Part shown: positions 5,793 to 9,487 of the stretch, piece after piece
Numbering within the stretch: the stretch's first letter is position 1
Layout of the letters: each line of letters opens with the position of its first letter
Assembly (NCBI GenBank): GCA_050942555.1
Contig: JBMNNN010000071.1
Location: forward strand, 1-9,487
DNA from: JAAYXU01 sp050942555
Lineage (GTDB): Bacteria; Bacillota; Clostridia; Christensenellales; UMGS416
DNA: 9,487 bases
Reading direction: 5' to 3'
The notes under the pieces: model-generated
Databases searched by the model: none
What the model saw: the letters and a program-made list of their open reading frames with translations, nothing else
What the model was told of the DNA's origin: nothing
Made by a program: the position numbers and the translations under genes

Positions 5793-7046
5793 ATGATCGA
5801 CATCAGGGAAATAGCCGCCGCCGATCCGGAGATCGCCGCGGCGCTCAGGCAGGAGCTGGGCAGGCAGCGGCGCAATCTTGAGCTCATCGCCTCGGAAAAC
5901 TTCGTAAGTCCCGCAGTGCTGGCCGCAGCCGGCACCCATCTGACAAACAAGTACGCCGAGGGATACCCCGGAAAGCGCTACTACGGCGGCTGCCAGTTTG
6001 TGGACATCGCCGAGGAGCTCGCCCGGGAGCGGGCAAAGACGCTCTTTGGGGCCGAGCATGCAAACGTGCAGCCCCATTCGGGCGCACAGGCCAATATCGC
6101 CGTATACTTCGCGCTGCTTGAGCCGGGCGAAACGATACTGGGCATGAACCTTGCGCATGGCGGCCACCTGACGCACGGGAGCCCTGTCAACCTGTCGGGC
6201 AGATATTTCAACATCGTACCCTACGGCGTACAGCGGGATACGCAGACGATCGATTACGACGAGCTACTGGCTCTTGCAAAAGAGCACAGGCCCAAAATGA
6301 TCGTAGCCGGGGCGAGCGCCTATCCCCGCGTGCTGGACTTCCCGAAGTTCCGCGAGATCGCCGATGCGGTGGGCGCGCTGCTCATGGTGGACATGGCACA
6401 CATCGCAGGACTTGTGGCTGCGGGACTGCATCCGAGCCCCGTGCCCTACGCCGACGTCGTGACGACGACCACGCACAAGACGCTGCGCGGGCCGCGCGGC
6501 GGTATGATACTGTGCCGGAAAGAATACGCCGCCGACATCGACAGGGCGATATTCCCCGGCACACAGGGCGGCCCGCTCATGCATATCATCGCAGCAAAGG
6601 CCATATGCCTGCGGGAAGCCATGACGAGCGAGTTCAAGGCATACCAGCAGCAGATCGTGAAGAACGCCGCCGCGCTGGCCGCAGCCATCATGAAGAACGG
6701 ATGCCCTCTGGTTTCGGGCGGCACTGACAACCACCTGATGCTGCTGGATCTGACGCCCTTTGACATCTCGGGGCGCAAGGTCGAGGCACTGCTGGATAAA
6801 GCGCATATTACGGCCAACAAAAACGCGATCCCGTTCGACACCCGCAAGCCCTATTATACGAGCGGGCTGCGCGTGGGCACGCCGGCCGTCACCACCCGCG
6901 GCATGAAAGAGCCCGAGATGGAGCGTATCGCGGGCTTCATCACCCGGATCATACACGAGAGGGAAAATGCCGTAGCGCAGGTAGCGGAAGAAGTTGCGGC
7001 GCTGTGTGAGCGGTTCCCGCTGTACGAGGGGAAGATCATCGAATAA
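5793..7046 (+). CDS. glyA: Serine hydroxymethyltransferase
   Basis: This PLP enzyme interconverts serine plus tetrahydrofolate with glycine plus 5,10-methylene-tetrahydrofolate, the main entry to one-carbon units for purines, thymidylate and methionine. ATG 5793 lies seven bases after AGGAG (5781-5785). The 417-residue length equals that of typical bacterial GlyA. Diagnostic stretches are LIASENFVS (31-39), YAEGYPGKRYYGG (54-66), NVQPHSGAQAN (91-101), HGGHLTHG (122-129) and the PLP-lysine motif VVTTTTHKTLRGPRGG. The Schiff-base lysine is residue 229 (codon 6477-6479), the same number as in E. coli. The C-terminal part is complete, with 'GLRVGTPAVTTRGM'. It has its own promoter and a strong terminator, so it can be expressed alone. 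No oddities were seen. Confidence 0.98.
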   Translation: MIDIREIAAADPEIAAALRQELGRQRRNLELIASENFVSPAVLAAAGTHLTNKYAEGYPGKRYYGGCQFVDIAEELARERAKTLFGAEHANVQPHSGAQANIAVYFALLEPGETILGMNLAHGGHLTHGSPVNLSGRYFNIVPYGVQRDTQTIDYDELLALAKEHRPKMIVAGASAYPRVLDFPKFREIADAVGALLMVDMAHIAGLVAAGLHPSPVPYADVVTTTTHKTLRGPRGGMILCRKEYAADIDRAIFPGTQGGPLMHIIAAKAICLREAMTSEFKAYQQQIVKNAAALAAAIMKNGCPLVSGGTDNHLMLLDLTPFDISGRKVEALLDKAHITANKNAIPFDTRKPYYTSGLRVGTPAVTTRGMKEPEMERIAGFITRIIHERENAVAQVAEEVAALCERFPLYEGKIIE

Positions 7047-7093
7047 TGCGCAGCGCGCCGGGTTTTACTCCGGTCGGTATAATCAAAATAAGA

Positions 7094-7120
7094 CGGCGGG
7101 GCTGTCCCCGCCGCTCTTTT
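7094..7120 (+). terminator. Intrinsic terminator after glyA
   Basis: CGGCGGGG (7094-7101) pairs perfectly with CCCCGCCG (7106-7113) around the loop CTGT. It is followed by CTCTTTT and a further T-rich stretch to about 7131. It lies about 50 bases after the glyA stop and isolates glyA from the isc genes. Confidence 0.93.
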
Positions 7121-7249
7121 ATTCTATTTTTGGCACGGTAAACACATTTCTGCCGGGCATGAGAAGGGCGCCTGCGCTGTTTGGTTAGTCCTGCGGGTTT
7201 TCTATGCAGTTAGCAAAATAAAACGTTGGATATTTGACGAGAATCAATC

Positions 7250-7278
7250 TTGACAAAAAAGGTCGGGTATGCTATCAT
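7250..7278 (+). promoter_or_regulatory. Promoter of the iscRSU operon
   Basis: A perfect -35 TTGACA (7250-7255) and TATCAT (7273-7278, five of six) are separated by exactly 17 bases. Transcription would begin near 7285, about 42 bases before the iscR start. A second TTGAC lies 16 bases upstream (7234-7238). Confidence 0.88.
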
Positions 7279-7294
7279 TCTCTCGCAATCCCGA
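7263..7294 (+). promoter_or_regulatory. Imperfect dyad over the iscR -10 and start site, candidate IscR operator
   Basis: TCGGGTATGC (7263-7272) and GCAATCCCGA (7285-7294) are inverted repeats matching at eight of ten positions. They are spaced 12 bases apart and centred on the -10/start-site region. Rrf2-family regulators such as IscR commonly repress their own operon by binding palindromic sites over the promoter, so this is a reasonable operator candidate. It has not been compared with a known clostridial Rrf2 motif. Confidence 0.4.
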
Positions 7295-7326
7295 GCAAAC
7301 TACTTTGGATTGGAGTGGGTTCGACG

Positions 7327-7767
7327 ATGAAGGTATCCACCCGCGGCCGTTACGGCGTGAACGCGGCATTCGAGCTGGCGATACGATGCGGAGAGGGACC
7401 GATACCCATCAAGGTCATCGCCGACGCGCAGCAGCTTTCAGAGTCCTATCTGGAGCAGCTGATGGCAAAGCTGCGCAAGGCAGGGATCGTAAACAGCGCA
7501 CGGGGCGCGCAGGGCGGCTACGAGCTTACGCGCCATCCTGGCGAAATCACGGTCGGGGAGGTCCTTTATGCCGTAGAAGGCCCGATGGTACCGGCAGACT
7601 GTCTTCTTCAAAACGGCAGGCGCGGGTGTATCCGGAAAGAAACCTGCGCGGGACGCATTATTTGGGGCAAAATATACGACGGTATCCGGTCGGTTATCGA
7701 TACGATGACGCTGGCCGACCTGATCGAAGAAAAGGAAAGGATAGAGCGGTTGGAGGATAATGGATAA
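7327..7767 (+). CDS. iscR: Rrf2-family Fe-S cluster-sensing regulator, IscR type
   Basis: IscR-type regulators sense cellular Fe-S status through a bound cluster and control Fe-S assembly genes. The start is ATG 7327, giving the canonical opening MKVSTRGRYG; the in-frame extension upstream would run through the promoter. The only ribosome binding site seen is a weakly placed GGAG (7312-7315, 11 bases away). The 146-residue protein has the Rrf2 winged helix-turn-helix (about 1-80), with the recognition segment 'SESYLEQLMAKLRKAGIV' and wing 'GAQGGYEL'. It then has three cysteines, C92, C101 and C107. E. coli IscR uses C92, C98 and C104, so the ligand pattern is kept with about three extra residues after the first cysteine. 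CymR-type Rrf2 proteins lack these cysteines. It overlaps iscS by eight bases (ATGGATAA) and is the first gene of the operon. Confidence 0.92.
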   Translation: MKVSTRGRYGVNAAFELAIRCGEGPIPIKVIADAQQLSESYLEQLMAKLRKAGIVNSARGAQGGYELTRHPGEITVGEVLYAVEGPMVPADCLLQNGRRGCIRKETCAGRIIWGKIYDGIRSVIDTMTLADLIEEKERIERLEDNG

Positions 7768-8929
7768 GCGCATTTATATGGACAACGCGGCGACGACCGC
7801 GGTAAGGCCCGAAGTGCTGGAAGCCATGATGCCCTACTTTATCGAGGAGAGCGGCAACGCGTCGAGCTTCCACACGAGCGGCCAGAACGCCCGCAGGGCG
7901 GTAGAAAGAACCAGGGAGCAGACGGCGGCTGCGCTGGGCGCGCGCCCGGAGGAGATCTACTTTACGTCCGGGGGCACCGAGTCCGACAACTGGGCCATCG
8001 AGGGCGTCGCCCGCGCCAATATAAAAAAGGGCCGCCACATCGTCACGACAGCCATCGAGCACCATGCGGTGCTGCATACCTGCGAGCACCTGAGCAGGCA
8101 GGGTTGGGACGTGACATACCTGCCGGTGGACGAACACGGCCTCGTCACGCCCCAGCAGGTCGAAGCGGCCATCCGGGACGACACGGCGCTGGTGAGCATC
8201 ATGTACGCGAACAACGAGATCGGAACGATCGAGCCGATACCGCAGATCAGCGCAGTGTGCCGCGCCCGCGGCGTACCGCTGCACACCGACGCGGTGCAGG
8301 CTGTGGGGCATGTGCCGATCAATGTGGAAGAGCAGAATATCGATCTTCTTTCTCTGTCGGCTCATAAGTTTCACGGGCCCAAAGGCGTGGGCGCGCTCTA
8401 TATCCGGCGCGGCGTCCGCATCGATAACATCATGCACGGCGGCGCGCAGGAGCGGGGAAAGCGTCCCGGGACATACAACCACGTGGGCATCGTGGGGCTG
8501 GGAAAGGCAATAGAAATAGCCTGCGCCGACATCGAAGGGCGCAGCCGGAGGCTGTCGCAGCTACGTGACCACATGATCGCCGAAATCCTGCACAGAATAC
8601 CCGGCTCGCGGCTCAACGGCCACCCGACCCTGCGTCTGCCCGGCAATGTCAATGTGAGCATCGCATATATCGAGGGCGAGGGCATGCTGCTGCATCTGGA
8701 CCTGGCGGGTATCGATGCGTCGAGCGGCTCGGCATGCACGAGCGGCGCGCTGGATCCCTCCCATGTACTGCTGGCCATCGGTCTTTCTCACGAGACCGCC
8801 CACGGTTCGCTGCGCTTCTCGCTGGGCGAGGATACTACCCGGGAGGAAATCGACTACGTGATAGACAGGCTGGAAGAAACTGTACGGAAGCTGCGTGAAA
8901 TGTCTCCGCTGTATCCGGGTAAGGAGTAA
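7760..8929 (+). CDS. iscS: Cysteine desulfurase, IscS/NifS type
   Basis: This PLP enzyme converts cysteine to alanine and holds the sulfur as a persulfide for Fe-S cluster assembly and probably tRNA thiolation. ATG 7760 overlaps the iscR stop; GGAGG (7752-7756) sits unusually close (three bases). The 389-residue product has the class V aminotransferase features: YMDNAATT (6-13), SGGTESDNWAI (70-80), IEHHAV (99-104), the cofactor-binding HTDAVQ (175-180) and SAHKFHGPKG with PLP lysine K203. The catalytic loop SSGSACTSG carries C326; its short length makes this a group I desulfurase (IscS/NifS) rather than SufS. At 237-241 the protein has GTYNH, where most relatives I know have GTENV or GTLPV. 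Position between iscR and iscU makes IscU the likely sulfur acceptor. Confidence 0.96.
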   Translation: MDKRIYMDNAATTAVRPEVLEAMMPYFIEESGNASSFHTSGQNARRAVERTREQTAAALGARPEEIYFTSGGTESDNWAIEGVARANIKKGRHIVTTAIEHHAVLHTCEHLSRQGWDVTYLPVDEHGLVTPQQVEAAIRDDTALVSIMYANNEIGTIEPIPQISAVCRARGVPLHTDAVQAVGHVPINVEEQNIDLLSLSAHKFHGPKGVGALYIRRGVRIDNIMHGGAQERGKRPGTYNHVGIVGLGKAIEIACADIEGRSRRLSQLRDHMIAEILHRIPGSRLNGHPTLRLPGNVNVSIAYIEGEGMLLHLDLAGIDASSGSACTSGALDPSHVLLAIGLSHETAHGSLRFSLGEDTTREEIDYVIDRLEETVRKLREMSPLYPGKE

Positions 8930-8932
8930 ATT

Positions 8933-9307
8933 ATGTATTCAGAAACCGTTATGGACCACTTCAGAAATCCCCGGAACATGGGCGAAATAGAGAATCCCGA
9001 CGGCGTCGGCCAGGTGGGTAACCCCAAGTGCGGCGATATCATGCGCATGACGATACGCGTCGAGGACGGCCGGATCGCGGACGTGAAGTTTAAGACATTC
9101 GGCTGCGGAGCGGCCATCGCTTCAAGCTCGATGGCCACCGAGATGATTATCGGCAAGACGCTGGAGGAAGCGCGCGAGTTTACCAATAAGCAGCTCATCG
9201 AGAAGCTGGGCGGTCTGCCCGCGCCAAAGATACACTGCTCGATACTGGCCGAACAGGCGCTCAAAGAGGCGCTCGACGACTATATGAGCAAAGTGAAAAT
9301 GGAATAG
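8933..9307 (+). CDS. iscU: Fe-S cluster assembly scaffold, IscU type
   Basis: IscU accepts sulfur from IscS and iron to build a cluster that is passed to target proteins. ATG 8933 is three bases after the iscS stop, with AAGGAG inside the end of iscS. The 124-residue protein is full length for IscU. All ligand residues are present: C33 and D35 in NPKCGD, C58 in TFGCGAAIASSS, and H101-C102 in APKIHCSILAEQAL. There is no long insertion between the second and third cysteine regions, so it is IscU-like rather than SufU-like. There is also no extra C-terminal domain, so it is not full NifU. IscA, HscA/B and ferredoxin genes do not follow; the operon ends at a terminator, as in many Clostridia. Confidence 0.97.
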   Translation: MYSETVMDHFRNPRNMGEIENPDGVGQVGNPKCGDIMRMTIRVEDGRIADVKFKTFGCGAAIASSSMATEMIIGKTLEEAREFTNKQLIEKLGGLPAPKIHCSILAEQALKEALDDYMSKVKME

Positions 9308-9324
9308 ATTTCGCACAGAGCAAG

Positions 9325-9367
9325 AAGGCTCTCTCGCGGTCGGGTGTTCGCAGAGCGCCTTTTTTTT
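9325..9367 (+). terminator. Intrinsic terminator of the iscRSU operon
   Basis: AAGGC (9325-9329) pairs with GCCTT (9357-9361). Above one mismatch, CTCT (9331-9334) pairs with AGAG (9352-9355). Above one bulged C, GCG pairs with CGC around a 10-base loop. The hairpin runs into eight Ts (9360-9367). It lies 17 bases after the iscU stop. Confidence 0.88.
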
Positions 9368-9487
9368 CGCGCGGATTTCCGCAAATTCCCGTACGCAATT
9401 GCGCACCGGCGATAAATGAATCCGCCGTCTCCGGCAGACACTATCATGGAAGCAGAAATGAGGCGGTTGACATGGTGGCCAGCCGGG
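9368..9487 (+). other. Intergenic end of window with a possible start of the next gene
   Basis: These 120 bases hold no complete gene. A perfect 10-base palindrome, CGCAATTGCG, lies at 9394-9403. The ATG at 9472 follows GAGGCGG (9460-9466) at a suitable distance and stays open to the window edge (Met-Val-Ala-Ser-Arg), so it may begin the next gene. Five codons are too few to identify it. TATCAT at 9442-9447 could be a -10 box but has no matching -35 at 17 bases. Confidence 0.3.

Noticed and set aside
7078..7083. TATAAT between glyA and its terminator
   Set aside because: The sequence 17 bases upstream (GCGCCG) has no -35 resemblance, and any transcript would end at the terminator about 40 bases later.
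7234..7326. 31-residue N-terminal extension of IscR
   Set aside because: The extension overlaps the -35/-10 promoter and start site, and IscR proteins begin with the MKVSTRGRYG-type motif found at 7327.

Overview
The window is a GC-rich stretch of chromosome. It most likely comes from an anaerobic member of the Bacillota (Clostridia). The evidence is the gene order hisS-aspS-tcdA (the same order as hisS-aspS-yrvM in Bacillus), strong AGGAGG-type ribosome binding sites, near-consensus housekeeping promoters (TTGACA-17-TATAAT), and a short iscR-iscS-iscU cluster without hscBA or fdx. The species cannot be named from sequence alone. No phage, transposase, CRISPR or defence gene is visible.

Layout. 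Positions 1-253 hold the 3' end of a plus-strand gene for an NfeD-family protein, closed by a perfect terminator (258-285). Positions 286-513 hold no credible gene but are unusually rich in inverted repeats. On the minus strand follow tRNA-Arg(CCG) at 514-589, with its own promoter, and a gene for an unrecognised multi-pass membrane protein at 650-1192. Positions 1193-1477 form a divergent intergenic region. It carries a promoter for the membrane gene and a fully consensus promoter for hisS, whose leader can form two mutually exclusive hairpins.

The main operon (1478-5704) encodes HisRS, AspRS, the tRNA t6A37 cyclising enzyme TcdA and an RseC/MucC-type membrane protein with a three-cysteine motif. 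All four genes overlap their neighbour by 8 or 11 bases, so their translation is probably coupled. glyA (5793-7046) follows with its own promoter, but no terminator separates it from the operon. It makes serine hydroxymethyltransferase, which links serine/glycine to one-carbon folate units, and ends at a strong hairpin terminator.

The last unit (7327-9307) is iscR-iscS-iscU. It comprises an Rrf2-family regulator with three candidate Fe-S cysteines, the cysteine desulfurase that supplies sulfur, and the scaffold on which clusters are built. A dyad around the iscR -10 box is a candidate autoregulatory operator. A terminator with eight Ts closes the unit. The final 120 bases are intergenic and may contain the start codon of the next gene.

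Overall this is mostly housekeeping: tRNA charging and modification, one-carbon metabolism and Fe-S assembly. I see no strong evidence for a wholly new system. The parts least explained by known genes are the structured block next to the tRNA (about 340-500) and the hisS leader (about 1391-1443).
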